A program made the translations under genes and the position numbers. A DNA stretch of 64,000 bases from positions 62,001 through 126,000 of the forward strand of contig NW_019154052.1 in assembly GCF_001653235.2 (NCBI RefSeq). Reading direction: 5' to 3'. The DNA is from Pochonia chlamydosporia 170 (Eukaryota > Ascomycota > Sordariomycetes > Hypocreales > Clavicipitaceae). The notes below the pieces were generated by a model. That model made no database searches. It was given only the letters and a program-made list of their open reading frames with translations, and had not been told where the DNA came from. Every line of letters begins with the position of its first letter. Position 1 is the first letter of the stretch. Positions 33,516 through 44,511 of the stretch are shown here, one piece after another.

Positions 33516-34654
33516 ATGCCTGGGCCAGGGAGATACGAACGGGTATGTCTTAATTTCTGTCGCCTTTATCGCCGACTTCAAATCGTGGCCAGCCCGCCGA
33601 TACTAATGTCCCGCAACAGGTCAATGACCACGATCACGATGAGGACGACTTCCAATCGTCGCAAGAGCCCAAATCATTGCAGCCAATCCCCAGCTCTCCG
33701 CCACCGTCTTTTCACTCACGAGCCTCTTCTTTGACCCGACGAAGTCGCGTCGACCCGGACCTCGAAGACGCATTTGATGACGACGATGCAAGTGATGATG
33801 AAGTCGACGATACACAACGACTAGTGACTCAAAATACCACGCCTTCGACCACCCACCTACCCCCTGTTGATCATGCCTCGTCCTATCCTCGGACGACGCC
33901 AGCGCAGCCAAATCCCTCGTCGGGCTCACGACCACGAGTTGTTGGAGGCGGTGTAGGCACTGATGGCGTGTTTGCCAACATGTCGGCACGTCCAGAGCGG
34001 ACAGACTCGGAGAAGGATGAACAGCCTCCGGTAGGATATCCTGGCAAGTGGATGTTGTTATTGCGGTCTTTTGACTAACTTGGCGCACAGTCATATGAAC
34101 AAGCCGCTGCTGATGCTGCGCCGCCGTACTGGGAAACAACTATACTTGCCCCAGGACTAGGTGGCTTGGACGAGGTGTATGTTGATGGAATGCCTGTCGG
34201 CTCGGTATTTTCTTTTATTTGGAACGGCATGATCTCGACCTCGTTCCAACTCGTTGGATTCCTGCTCACATATCTCCTGCACTCGACACACGCCGCCAAA
34301 AACGGGTCACGCGCAGGTCTCGGCATTACGTTGATACAATATGGTTTCTACATGAAGGACTCTGGAAGCGGCGAGGCCCCGGCTATGAGTGGCCCCGACG
34401 GATACGCCGCACCCCCGGATCCCAATTCGCACGACTTCAACGCTGGTGACGTCACGGACGGTGGCTCAACAACAATTACCGGCGGCGAATGGATGGCCTA
34501 CGTGCTGATGGTGGTGGGTTGGTTCATTCTCATCAAGAGCGTGGCCGAATTCCTGAAAGCCCGGCGACACGAACAGCTCGTGCTGCAGAGTCCCGACCGA
34601 GGACTGGCTGTGCCTGTTATTTCCGAAGGCGAAAGCCCGGAACGAGTGGTGTAG
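33516..34654 (+). CDS. Bsd2/NDFIP-like Rsp5 adaptor, metal homeostasis
   Basis: Exons 33516-33542, 33620-34030 and 34091-34654 encode 333 residues. The N-terminal half is acidic, Ser/Pro-rich and carries a PPSYEQA motif created across the second splice, a PY motif that binds WW domains of the ubiquitin ligase Rsp5/Nedd4. The C-terminal half has three hydrophobic segments (SVFSFIWNGMISTSFQLVGF; the GITLIQYGFY region; YVLMVVGWFILIKSV), the arrangement of Bsd2 and NDFIP proteins that bring ubiquitin ligase to membrane cargo such as metal transporters in Golgi and endosomes. The start is fixed by MPGPGRYER, which is joined in frame to acidic VNDHDHDEDDF. Confidence 0.85.
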
Positions 34655-35594
34655 GGATCGAAACCTCGACACTGACGATTCAACACCATTGATTGTATAT
34701 AACGGCAACAGCGAGTTTGACTCCCTGGGCATGGTTGGAGATATGGGAAGTTTATTGGCCTGCAGTGGCGTCCGGCATTTCTTTTGGCGTTCATAAGCAC
34801 GGATTTGTTCTTAGCTGGGATTGCATTGGGTTTAAAGCAACACGTCGCGAAGCACGCGGATTTCCTTTGAGTTTTATTAGCGAAGATAGCATTTGCTACT
34901 CGTAATAGACTTGGTCTATGTTGGCTACACTCGGTCGTGGTAAAAGTATTGTGTGTTGAGAGCTGGACAACGGGCTGATGACAATACTGTTTACAGCCTT
35001 GCTTGACGGCTTCTTGCCCGACTGGACCGGATTATTAACCAGACTTGCATGACCACGACTGCCGATGGTCCAGAATTTTGTATTTGCGTTGCGTCGTGGC
35101 TTGAACACTCAGCCATGCCGCCATGATGCAGAACTGACATCAGGTGTTTGGGCGACCAGAGCCCAATGGTGACAACCGACAGGAAGGAAGGTGGGGTCGA
35201 GGCTCAAATCTGGAATCTCCTCCATTCTGGTATCTGGTGGTCTGGTTCGGCCCCGCACCAGCTTGTGTCCGGCACCAGTCCAGACTCATTGCTACTTCCG
35301 TTTGCCACTTGATTTTGATTCAACTACACGTCTCTCAATATGTCATTTCAGCTTGACACTATTTGTTAACTAGCTCGAATCATTGCAACCGATGATCATA
35401 CATCACTTCGTAATTTGTAGTATACTCACGCACGAGGTTCTTCGTGTTTAGGCTGGCGCCGAACGAGAACTACACGGCTTGGGCATATCCAACAGAAGCT
35501 ATTCAACCTCACCGTCGAGTCTCGAGCATATATGCTCTTTTCAAGCTTTCTAAGACCATTTACATCTATTCCTTTCATCCGCCAAAACTACAGC
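34655..35594. other. Intergenic region; no gene seen
   Basis: 3' flank of the Bsd2-like gene and promoter of the isoaspartate methyltransferase gene. Short open frames here have no recognisable content. Confidence 0.4.
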
Positions 35595-36434
35595 ATGGCG
35601 TGGCGATGTTCTGGAGGCTCAAATGAGCAGCTGGTTGAGAATATGTGGCGGTCCGGTCTTATTACCGATCCGCGCGCAAAGGAAGCTTTTCTCAAGGTGA
35701 TTAATTCACAGTTTCCCTACTGTAGCTCGTCTATTATGGCTTTGTGGTATTAATCCTCAGAATAGGTCGACAGAGCTCACTATGCTCCTCACTCTCCATA
35801 CGAAGACTCTCCACAGTACATTGGCCATGAGGCTACCATCTCTGCACCGCACATGCACGCCATGGCGATTGAGAATGTAATGCCTTACCTGAAACCGTCT
35901 GCAACGTCTCCTGCGCCTCGTGTCCTTGATATTGGCTCCGGGTCTGGGTACTTGACACACCTTCTCGCTGAACTAGTTGGTGAAAAGGGTCTTGTGATAG
36001 GACTGGAGCATATCCCCGCTCTACGCCAAATTGGTGAGGATAACATGCGGAAAAGCACAGAGGGGATGAAGTTATTAGATACTGGAAAGGTGCAGTTCAG
36101 ACTTGGCGATGGCAGGTTAGGCCTGAAGGAGCCTGCAAGGGCTGGGGAGGAGGACCACGGCACAGATTGGGATGTTATACACGTTGGTGCGTCTGCAAAG
36201 GAGTTGCATAAGACGTTGCTGGATCAGTTGAAGGCGCCGGGGTGGTAAGTTTACACCTTGCTTAGCAATGAAGCCATGTTTTCTGACCAGAGTAGCATGT
36301 TTATCCCAGTGGACGACGACGAGAGCGGAGTCATGCAGTCTGTTTGGCGGATCTCAAAGGACCAGGGCGGCAAGGTCACCAAGAAGAATATTTGTGGTGT
36401 TCGCTACGTCAAACTGACCGATCCACCAATCTAA
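35595..36434 (+). CDS. Protein-L-isoaspartate O-methyltransferase (PCMT)
   Basis: Transfers methyl from S-adenosylmethionine to isoaspartyl residues in damaged proteins so that they can be repaired. Exons 35595-35696, 35766-36244 and 36296-36434 give 239 residues. Diagnostic features: MAWRCSGGSNEQLVENMW start, AFLKVDRAHY followed by PQYIGHEATISAPHMHAMA, the SAM-binding VLDIGSGSGYLT, GLVIGLEHI, WDVIHVGASA, and after the last intron CMFIPVDDDE...VWRISKD. The first splice joins FLK to VDRAHY exactly as in the family. Cytosolic, expected housekeeping gene. Confidence 0.95.
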
Positions 36435-36788
36435 TTTCCATTCCGCGGGGCAAAGCCAGGCTGTTTTTATCAGGTGACGGCTGTTATCTGTCAATGCTAC
36501 GGTTTCAACGTATGGTGGATGGGCAATGAAGCTTAACCATTGTATCAAAATTGTTAATTTAAGAGAGTAAAACTCCAGTCATCTACCATTACATGAACGT
36601 GCCGGCGTGTCTCATATGCTCTAGAACCATCTCGAATGCTCCCATGTCCTGAATTGTGCCTAAGTCCAAACCACAGTAAAACAAAGAAGAGAAGGAAAGG
36701 GAGAAGAAGGAAATAAGTAAATCATGTGCCACCAGGGCATTCAAAACAACCTTGTCATTATTTCTTCTTTCTCGCAACCAAACGGACC
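36435..36788. other. Convergent 3' region of PCMT and WSC genes
   Basis: About 350 bases between two gene ends; nothing else seen. Confidence 0.4.
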
Positions 36789-37661
36789 TCAAGACATGCC
36801 CATAGCCAGAACAAGAGCTCCAACACTTAGAACCACCATGACGGCGCTAATTGGTCGAGAAGAGCCTTCGCTAACAATGACCGGCTCACTGGTAGTAGCT
36901 GGAGCAGCTTTTGAGGTAGGAGGGGGCATCTCGGTCTTGGTGGTTTCCATGCAGTCAGGTCCCGGGCAAGGGTTTGGTGGGGGAGCCGGCTTCTTTGTCT
37001 CTTCGCAGTCGCATGGTGTCGTTGAAGAGGGAGGAGGGGGAGCTGCTTTACTCTCTGGGCAAGGCAATGCAAACTTTGTCTTGACAGGAGGAGGAGGAGG
37101 CGGCGGTGGTGGTGGGTGCTCCTTGGTGCAGGGTTTTTGGGGGTCCTCAGACGTGCTGTGAAGAGGACAATCTGTCACTCCAGGAGGGCATGTCGTGATG
37201 GTCTTTAGAAACGTCGAAGTTGGTAAATCCACGGCTTTGTTGGCAATTGGCGGCAACGTGACATTTGCGGGAATTGGGTCGGTGGAAATTCGTTGGTAAA
37301 GATTATACAGCTGTTGTCCATCCGTCGAAATCGGACCACCACACTGTCCTGCCTTGGCATCGCCGGGCTTACAGGCCTGTGAGCATTTTGAGTCGTCCAT
37401 GACATCAAAATCGAGGCCAACGTGAGAAATAGGATTGTCACAATGGCATCCGTTTCCAGCTGCTGCGGCATAGGCGCCGCTTTTGCCGCAAGCTTCTTGA
37501 CATTGGGCGACGGTGAAGGAATCGCCTAGATTCATCTTGACTGGGAATACACCAGTGCTTGCTTGGACACAGCCAACGTACTGGAAGCCATCAGACGCAA
37601 AGTTGGCCTGGGCTGCAGCGCCAGTGGCTATGAGAACAACTGCCAAGGCTGCTCGAGACAT
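36789..37661 (-). CDS. Secreted WSC-domain protein, probably GPI-anchored
   Basis: 290 residues, single exon, ATG 37661. Residues 1-18 form a signal peptide (MSRAALAVVLIATGAAAQ). Residues about 25-120 form one WSC domain with its cysteines (YVGCVQ, CQEACG, GCHCDN, CSQACKPG, QCGG), a putative carbohydrate-binding module found in cell-wall stress sensors and fungal wall proteins. A Cys/Pro-rich linker with a run of ten prolines (about residues 182-195) follows, and a C-terminal hydrophobic tail (AVMVVLSVGALVLAMGMS) after a Ser-rich SEGSS site, which fits GPI attachment. There is no cytoplasmic tail, so it is not a full Wsc-type transmembrane sensor. Confidence 0.88.
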   Translation of the reverse strand: MSRAALAVVLIATGAAAQANFASDGFQYVGCVQASTGVFPVKMNLGDSFTVAQCQEACGKSGAYAAAAGNGCHCDNPISHVGLDFDVMDDSKCSQACKPGDAKAGQCGGPISTDGQQLYNLYQRISTDPIPANVTLPPIANKAVDLPTSTFLKTITTCPPGVTDCPLHSTSEDPQKPCTKEHPPPPPPPPPPVKTKFALPCPESKAAPPPPSSTTPCDCEETKKPAPPPNPCPGPDCMETTKTEMPPPTSKAAPATTSEPVIVSEGSSRPISAVMVVLSVGALVLAMGMS

Positions 37662-38833
37662 TTTGTTTCGATCAAAATCTGTTTGCCGTCAAATTTGCAG
37701 TAGTTTAAAGAGCAGATGAAGCAAAGTGGGCGAGACCAGGTAATTGTGAGAAAAGAATGGCAATCGAGGTACCAAAAGACCAAGCAAAGAAGAATTTTGT
37801 AAAAAGAACCGAGTTCACTTTACAACAGGTCTTCTCAAAACAAGGCTCTGAACCGTGATGCCGCGAATCGATGGGGAGCTGTAGTGATGGCTGTTCTGGG
37901 ATTCATGTGCGGCCAACAATGCCTTATTATATCTCAAGTAGGCGCCATTCTTCAATGGAAAATGCCACGCCATCTTCAAAGCCATTCATGAGCCCATCTA
38001 AGGCACGCAACCGACGTCACATAAAAAGAAGAGGCAGGTGGTGGGTAGCCAGTGTTGAAGGGGAGGCAATGGAATGCAGCTCCGAGTTGCGCATACAAAC
38101 GGTGGAGGCAGACAACTTACACCGAGACGACGAGCAGCGAAGGTCGTAGTCCGAAACAACAGATTGTGCTAGTCAAATGAGGACCACCCACAGATCGGCA
38201 TTTTTGCATACGGGTTCCTTCTTCACAGCGTTCCAGAGACGGGCGCCAAGACGGCCGAGGATGGTAGAGGGAGACGGTCTGCTTGGTGTGGTGGCTGCTA
38301 AGGTGTGAGGTGTCTGAGACATTTTGCCGGGTCGCCGAGTTACACTGTAAAGACTTGAAGTTTCAGCGACAATAAGGAGGCTGGACATTATGGAACATGA
38401 CGGGATCTCGGCTTTTTTTCTCGCCTTCTCTCTAATTACATCTACATTGTATCGGGCTGCGGCTAGATTGGTCGTAGTGGGGGAGTTGGTAGATGAGATA
38501 GACACTCCCTTTGAGAATTGGCTGACAATTTAGCTGGATACTCTTGTGATCAACTACACAAGTATTGGGCGTAAAACCCTGATTGAGTTATAGATGGCGA
38601 GGTCATTGTCCACGAATACACCGTACTCGGCAAATGGTGTGGCTTTCCGTCTACGGAGCGAAAACGTAAAAGTCACAATTGGTATGAACTGTATGTATAG
38701 TAAAACTTCTTGTTTCTCTATCTGACGTAAGATCTATACCCACAACATTAAGGTAGATATCGCTATCACCCGTCCCGTTTATGTTCTCGTCCACAAAACA
38801 AAAATCACTGCTCTCTCTGAGTAATATGTCAGA
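37662..38833. other. Intergenic region with one uncertain small open frame
   Basis: Left part is the WSC promoter. Apart from the small frame at 38173-38388 no gene is seen. Confidence 0.4.
38173..38388 (-). CDS. Possible small hypothetical protein
   Basis: 71 codons from ATG 38388, or 49 from ATG 38322 (MSQTPHTLAATTPSRPS). The end, ILGRLGARLWNAVKKEPVCKN, looks like a real amphipathic helix followed by a hydrophobic LWVVLI tail. It is too short to judge and I do not recognise a family with confidence. Reported because codon content of the last 40 residues is coherent. Confidence 0.35.
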   Translation of the reverse strand: MSSLLIVAETSSLYSVTRRPGKMSQTPHTLAATTPSRPSPSTILGRLGARLWNAVKKEPVCKNADLWVVLI

Positions 38834-39142
38834 TTAGTCCTCCTTGGCCAACTTTCCCACTAAAGCTCTGCCTGCACTTTGTCCTTGGATCCACTCATCC
38901 TCCTGAAACAGGTCAAACATGCCGACTTTGCGCAGCACAGGGATAGCGGCTTTGATAGCAGGCTCCAATGCCTTTCGTTGTTCCTCATCACCAGCGTCAT
39001 ACGCCTTGATGTTGACCAGTAAGGCGCCGACGGTGCCAGTGGGCAATTTGTCACCATTTGGGAGTGTGACAATGGGAAATGACTTTGCTGTTGTTCCCAG
39101 GGTTTTGTTGTTGATGTCTTGCAAGCTATCAGACGTAGACAT
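38834..39142 (-). CDS. Small conserved protein, DUF7709-like
   Basis: 102 residues, single exon, ATG 39140-39142, stop TAA at 38834-38836. The sequence has FPIVTLPNGDKLPTGTVGAL, a polar helix DEEQRKALEPAIKAAIPVL and a GMFDLFQEDEW...GRALVGKLAKE end. This compact arrangement fits a small soluble domain that I believe is catalogued as DUF7709 and is also common in bacteria; the name is from memory. No signal peptide, no membrane segment. Function unknown. Confidence 0.65.
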   Translation of the reverse strand: MSTSDSLQDINNKTLGTTAKSFPIVTLPNGDKLPTGTVGALLVNIKAYDAGDEEQRKALEPAIKAAIPVLRKVGMFDLFQEDEWIQGQSAGRALVGKLAKED

Positions 39143-39730
39143 TGTGAGGGGTGATGGAGTCGAGAGAATGGTGGTTTGTAATGTAGTTTGTATTTTGAGA
39201 AAATTGAAGCAGTGCTCCGTTACTCAACAATGGTTTGAATTGCTTTTTGATTGTTTATTGAGCATTAAACATCATGGCATTCAACCATTTATACATGAAA
39301 AGCAGCCCTATCAGGCTGTAGGCAAGTGAAAAAGCGTCCATGGACTTTCCGCGGACAGAGATGGCAACGATCGCGCGACCGCGAGACAAGCCTCACAATC
39401 CGTCATTAGAACCAAGATGACGTTGCAGGCGGCCCCGGAGCATAAGCGCGAGGTCTTAAGCGAGCGCGAGAGTCGTTGATTTGGAAGTTGAGGTGAAATG
39501 AAGACATGGATGAAGAGAATTATTACGTGGGATAGCTGACAACGAGTGCCGGTTTGCCGATGGCCTGGCAAACAGTGGTATTCCCAAGGATCTAACACAT
39601 TCCGCTTGAACATGCATTAATTAAATTGATCATAATAGTAGAGTTATGAAAGACGTAGACAAGTACATAAAAAGTTGGCACAATATCGAACTTATTATGT
39701 CAAGCGTACACAACAACCGTGCATCTCTCA
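39143..39730. other. Intergenic region; no gene seen
   Basis: Promoter of the DUF7709-like gene and 3' flank of the DUF4267-like gene. An open stretch at 39311-39613 on the minus strand has no recognisable content. Confidence 0.4.
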
Positions 39731-40191
39731 TCAATTGAACAATCCTCTTAGTCCAAGGCCAATAGTGGCATAAACTGCAGTCCCGGCAGCCAAAACGGAC
39801 AGTCTGTGATATTAGCATCTTCCTCTCAAACAAGTGCAACGACTGGGCTAACTTACTCTCCATAAGATTGCCTCCTCCAAACAAGCCCAATATCAGCGGC
39901 GCAAATACATAACGTACTAAGAATCAATGTGCCCAACTCATCGTTCCGCCCCTTCTTGGCAAGGAAATACATGGCAAGGCCGATAGTCAGGTCTCGCGAC
40001 CCAACCATTCCTGAGAACCCGAGGATGCTCTCATGGTCTGCAGTCTGAGAGTTGCTCAGCGTGGTGATGCCAAAGAGCTCGGCAGTACGATGAGGCGTGA
40101 AGGTGGCGAGCGAGCTGAGAACGAACCAACTTGTGGCCACACCAAGTCCGAGGGTGTTCCATGTTGTTGGAGAAACGGAAGAGAGACCCAT
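39731..40191 (-). CDS. DUF4267-like small membrane protein
   Basis: Exons 40191-39857 and 39803-39731 give 135 residues. It starts MGLSSVSPTTWNTLGLGVATSW, has PHRTAELFG near residue 33, GFSGMVGSRDLTIGLAMYF and ADIGLVWRRQSYGE, then after the intron LSVLAAGTAVYATIGLGLRGLF. Four hydrophobic helices are visible. The SRDLTIGL motif and helix layout are those of DUF4267 proteins, common in fungi near oxidoreductases; function unknown. The frame is kept only if the intron is removed (phase 2), which supports the model. Confidence 0.8.
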
Positions 40192-40526
40192 TTTGAATCG
40201 TTTAGTTAGATAGCGGTAGGCTTTTAGTTTCTTGATATGCGTATTTGGCTCGTTTTATGTTGCTCTAATAGTGAGGTTGAAAGTTGAAATCTTGTTTAGT
40301 CATTCGAGTTCACAACATAACGATGGCGGCTCAATTGTTTCACCGAACAGCGACTCATCACGAGAACATGTCAGCCTCAGGTGCCACGTCTGTGTAAGTG
40401 AGCAAAATAACACTGAATGACACCTGACCTTTCACTACTTTATTTCAAGAGGTTGTGCTGCCAGGCATAGGACAATAAGATATTTTGTACTTTGTTTTCT
40501 GACAACTTGTCTCTGAATGCATAGCA
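40192..40526. other. Short intergenic region; no gene seen
   Basis: Promoter of the DUF4267-like gene and 3' flank of the SDR gene. Confidence 0.4.
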
Positions 40527-41392
40527 TCACCAGTCTTGTACACCATCCCGTGTAATCACTCTGCCGACATCCGAATCTCTTTCGCCTTCTACCACGCTTC
40601 GGACAAGATTGCCTCCGAGCGCCGCATCTTCAGCGCCCATTTTCCTCATCTTTTCCGGAGTGTGACCACCCAGATTGGTCGCCAGTAAGCCAGGGCTGAT
40701 TGCAAAGGTCTTGACCCCATTATCCTTCAGTAGCTGATACCAAATCAACATGCACATATTGAGCGCCGCTTTGGAACACTTATATCCCTGATATGTAACA
40801 AGCCCATCTTTGGGCCAGCCAGCCTCGGGTCTTGGCGCCCAGGTAGGAATGAAATTCTTAAATGCTGCGCTGAGATTCGCATTGTTGGAACTGAAAAATA
40901 GCAGCCGTGCATTTGGGGAGTTGATGAGCAAAGGGGCGAAGTGGTATGTTGTAATCTGGGCACCCGTGACGTTGACATCATACGTGTTGTTGAAAATCGC
41001 CCTCAGGTTGGGACCATCTTGATCAAAAGTGCCATCGAAAGCAGCGCCTTGACGGATATTTATCAGTCTTGGATTATGGTTGGCATGAAGTGAGTTCTAA
41101 ATGTACCTGCATTGTTTATCAGGACATTGATCCATCCAAACTTGTCCTCGACATACTTCACTGCGGCCTTGATGGAGGCATCGTTGGTCACATCAATCTG
41201 TATTACTTCAACGGTACTAGAGGACGGTCGTAGGAGCCCCTCGAGCCTGTCTCTTGCAGCATATGCCTTTGGAAGCTCACGACTACCCATAAATATGTGA
41301 TATGTCTGTTTCTTTGACTGAATCAGTGCCTTTACAGTCTCATAGCCAATGCCAGTGTTGGCACCAGTAATGAAGACAATTTTTGTGTCCAT
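40527..41392 (-). CDS. Short-chain dehydrogenase/reductase (SDR)
   Basis: NAD(P)-dependent oxidoreductase. Exons 41392-41107 and 41047-40527 give 268 residues. Cofactor motif TGANTGIG near residue 9, then IDVTNDASI (Asp for adenine), NNAG restored across the intron, FFSSNN (catalytic Ser region) and the active-site YxxxK in YKCSKAAL, followed by ISPGLLATNLGG. The substrate is not predictable. It lies beside NmrA-like, cupin and quinone oxidoreductase genes on the same side of a Zn2Cys6 regulator. Confidence 0.9.
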
Positions 41393-41959
41393 GATGTTTG
41401 ATCTGAAAATACGCTGGGGGAAACAAGTCCGGATATAAGTAGCTCGATAAGCCGTTTGCGGTGTATGGCCTTTGCGTGAAGTTCGAATACGCCTAGGAGT
41501 TTGGCTCGGTTATAGGAAGCTCTGGTAAAATTTGCAGCTGAATAGTTACAGTTGAATATCCCCTACGTACATTTGGGCTCGGAATATGGCTCAAGATGTG
41601 CGGGGAATAGTCCCTACCTTGTAAAGTGTGGACATAAGTGAGCTTTGACAGTATTAGAAAGCCGTGATCGCAGAGAGGTCTTACATTGATGGCTCATGCT
41701 CCCTAAATGGTCCTGGCTTAGTGTTGGCTATGGTCGGCAACCATAGAGCAGCCAGGCACAATGGGAGGATGAATTTCGCGAACTTGATGACTTTCAATTC
41801 TCTAGAGAGTTTGTAGTGTAGGATTTCTCGACATAGGAGTTGTAAGATTCTAGGGGATGAAACTTCAAAGTGTCCACCAGTGACATGTAGTAGATAGCTC
41901 TACTCGCAAAGAATACATGAATGCTAACAAGTGATCTATGACCCGCCATTCTATGAGAC
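41393..41959. other. Intergenic region; no gene seen
   Basis: Promoter of the SDR gene and 3' flank of the NmrA-like gene. Confidence 0.4.
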
Positions 41960-42895
41960 TCAAGCCAATTTGAGAGGGCGCTTTGTTAGAAACTCTTCAA
42001 ATGTCGTGAGTCTTCCCTTGGTGTCTCGAGCTGCTGAGGCAACCAGTCTCTCTGTATCGGCACCGTAATACCCAAACTCCTCGAAGTAACTCATTGTCTG
42101 CACGAGCACATCGCCGCCAAATGGCACAGATGCTTCATACTCTTCTGCCGAGATCTGTCTGTAAACTACATCTTTCCCTGTAGCTCTGCCGATGGTATGC
42201 GCAATCTCTTCCAGGCTGTAAAGTCGATCCGCGCCGCAGATTACTTGTCCGTTGTACTTGTCAGGACTAATAAGTATTGCCCCGATGAACTTTCCTGTAT
42301 CACCTCCTGCATCCACAAGCGGAACCCTGGTCTGTGGTGAGATGTGCAAAGCCATGATGTAGGTATTGCTCTCGTCACTTGCCTTTCTGGGAGAGGCTAC
42401 GGTGATGTAGTTGTCCATAAAGGAGCCCGGAGAATAGAAAGTGCTCTTGATTGGCAAGCTTCGAATATAAGATTCCACTCTGGCTTTTGCGTCAAACATT
42501 GTGACCTTTGTATATCTGCCCCCTGAAATGTCAGAGATAGATGGCAAGCTGCTGAAAATGATATGCTGTACTCCCTTTTGCAAAGAAAGGTCGACAACAT
42601 TTTTGGCTGATTCAAATTCAGTTTGAAGAGCATTGGGGCCAAAATCAGGTACAGTCACAAGGAAGACTGTGTGTGTTCCTGTCAATGCGTCATTGAGGGA
42701 GCTACGATCCGTGACATCCCCACGAACGACTTCAATGTTTCTGGACTTGAGCTGCTGTGATTTTTCTGAATCTGGATTCCGGGTAATGGCACGAAGTTTG
42801 TACCTTCGATATAGTTCTGGGTCGTTGAGCACGAAGTCGATGACGGAGCCGCCCTGCTGGCCGGTGGAGCCAAATACAGTCAGGATTTGAGACAT
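41960..42895 (-). CDS. NmrA-like family NAD(P)-binding protein
   Basis: 311 residues, single exon, ATG 42895. The N-terminal GSTGQQGG is the atypical-SDR glycine motif of NmrA-like proteins; LRAITRNPDS carries the Arg that binds NADP phosphate; VFLVTVPDFG, HIIFSSLPSIS and FYSPGSFMDNY follow in order. Such proteins act as redox sensors (NmrA itself binds the nitrogen regulator AreA) or as isoflavone-reductase-like enzymes. No YxxxK catalytic pair is evident. It is on the same strand as the SDR and cupin genes. Confidence 0.9.
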   Translation of the reverse strand: MSQILTVFGSTGQQGGSVIDFVLNDPELYRRYKLRAITRNPDSEKSQQLKSRNIEVVRGDVTDRSSLNDALTGTHTVFLVTVPDFGPNALQTEFESAKNVVDLSLQKGVQHIIFSSLPSISDISGGRYTKVTMFDAKARVESYIRSLPIKSTFYSPGSFMDNYITVASPRKASDESNTYIMALHISPQTRVPLVDAGGDTGKFIGAILISPDKYNGQVICGADRLYSLEEIAHTIGRATGKDVVYRQISAEEYEASVPFGGDVLVQTMSYFEEFGYYGADTERLVASAARDTKGRLTTFEEFLTKRPLKLA

Positions 42896-43562
42896 GATAG
42901 AGTTGCTATGCGCACAACAAAATGCTGGTTTGCTTGAAATGGTACTCTTAAGGCGTATACTAAGCTCTCTGAGACATGGCCGTGCTTTATAGTAACAAGT
43001 GTTGGGACCGCCGTCAGATGGTACGGCTTACTATCTCCGTCTTGTCCACTTAACTCCGCGTCCTCACTAATATATCTCGCAACAGTGACCAATCTTTTTG
43101 AGATTAAAGCGCCTCATACTTCCTTATTTGGCATATTCCGTTTCACTCTACAGTCCATCTTTAATTCAGAGCCGCTACAGGAGTGAATGCCCGGCAGGGT
43201 TGGCATAGCTAAAGCCTTGTCTATGTAACAGTCAACGTTGCAATCTGCGGCATACTTTTCCATTATCAAAGGTGATTCAAGACATGCATGTGAAGCATAT
43301 CCACTTCTTATAACAGTAATAGGAAGATGTATTCTTGTCAAATGGAGAAGCCCGCCAGACACTGGTTTGCAGGGTTACCTTGCTGCCTGTGGTACCTCGT
43401 CAGCATTCACATCCATTCACAGAGCACACTTCGAACCTTAGGAGCCAATTTGTACGACTGCAGAATATAATTTGAACCGTCTGAACGGGCATTCATAGCC
43501 AACACTCATTTATGAAAAAAAAAATTCTTCTCCTGCTTTGCAGCAGGTAATTTACCAGCCAG
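42896..43562. other. Intergenic region; no gene seen
   Basis: Promoter of the NmrA-like gene and 3' flank of the cupin gene. Confidence 0.4.
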
Positions 43563-43989
43563 CTAGTCGAACACACTCAACCCCGCGTAGCCTTGGGTCT
43601 TAACCACCGAGGTGTCAACCACAAAAATTGCCAGAAGCTTGGCGCTTTCCTCTTTGCTGTTATTTTCTCCAACCGTATGATGGCACCCCGGTAATTCAAC
43701 GAAGCTCTCTCCGGGTAGGTACACCTTTGGTGGATTCCCGTTCATGCCACTAAGGAGCTGGCCGTCTTGAACGAGAGCAACGACTGTAGCGCCGGCATGA
43801 CGATGAGGTGGTGTGAAACCATTTGGAGGATACGCAACCTCTACTCCGATGATAGACTTCCCGGGGGCATTAGTGAGTTCATGGTCAAAGAGAACCTTTA
43901 GGCTCTCTCTTGGACGGGAGCTGTTGTTGTCAGCAGGCTGGCATGGATTAGGGCGGAGTAGCTTACGATTCAGTGGCATCGGAAGACAT
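43563..43989 (-). CDS. Small cupin-domain protein
   Basis: Exons 43989-43967 and 43920-43563 give 126 residues starting MSSDATESSRPRES. The open frame of exon 2 runs upstream without the splice, but the intron GTAAGC...AACAACAG gives a compact protein of the size usual for this family. Core: PPHRHAGATVVALVQDGQLLSG (cupin motif 1 with two metal-binding His and glycine turn), PGESFVELPGCHHTVGEN (motif 2 with His), then KLLAIFVVDT. A single beta-barrel, metal-dependent, typical of small fungal cupins near tailoring enzymes. Reaction unknown. Confidence 0.85.
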
Positions 43990-44511
43990 TTTGCTATATG
44001 TTTTATGTACTGTAAAAGAATAACTGCCGAAAACGAAGAGTCAAACAAGTTTTTAAAGGCGATGGTTGTAAGTGTTTCTGGATGTAGCAGTGCAATACAG
44101 CTGGTGGCCTTTATATATTCTGGCCACTGACATGACATCAGCTGATTTTCTGTTGACTCAGAATTGTTGGAGACATCTTTCGGGTGGTCTAATTCTGCAA
44201 CCTCATTCACAAAGGATTTACAAGGATGATATGTACATGCTCTCATGACTGATTTGCGATTATAGTGTGCCTTGGTCTCGCGGCGATCTGATCTAGAATT
44301 CTCGATCCACCGCGACCCGAGTGACCCGATCGACCCGAAAGGTGTGCATTTTCTGACCCGAATAATTGTGGCGGCAATCGGACAACTTAAAATGGACAGT
44401 TAACATAAAAGGCATTGATCAAGCTAAGTTTGCACTGGAATCAATTCGTATTATCCTCATTCATCATAAAACTTTACAAGAATACCTCTCACGTACCGAG
44501 TATCAGCAGCC
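43990..44511. other. Divergent promoter of cupin and quinone oxidoreductase genes
   Basis: About 520 bases between divergent start codons. No gene seen. Confidence 0.45.

Noticed and set aside
33621..34139. 172-codon minus frame across the Bsd2-like gene
   Set aside because: Shadow of the acidic Ser/Pro-rich coding exon; His/Arg/Gln-rich translation without motif.
37080..37115. GGA/GGC microsatellite as a regulatory repeat
   Set aside because: It lies inside the coding sequence and encodes the poly-proline linker of the WSC protein.
36724..37161. Gly-rich + frame opposite the WSC gene
   Set aside because: The glycine runs are the reverse complement of the proline-coding repeats.
39311..39613. 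100-codon minus frame
   Set aside because: No known domain; composition like intergenic DNA.
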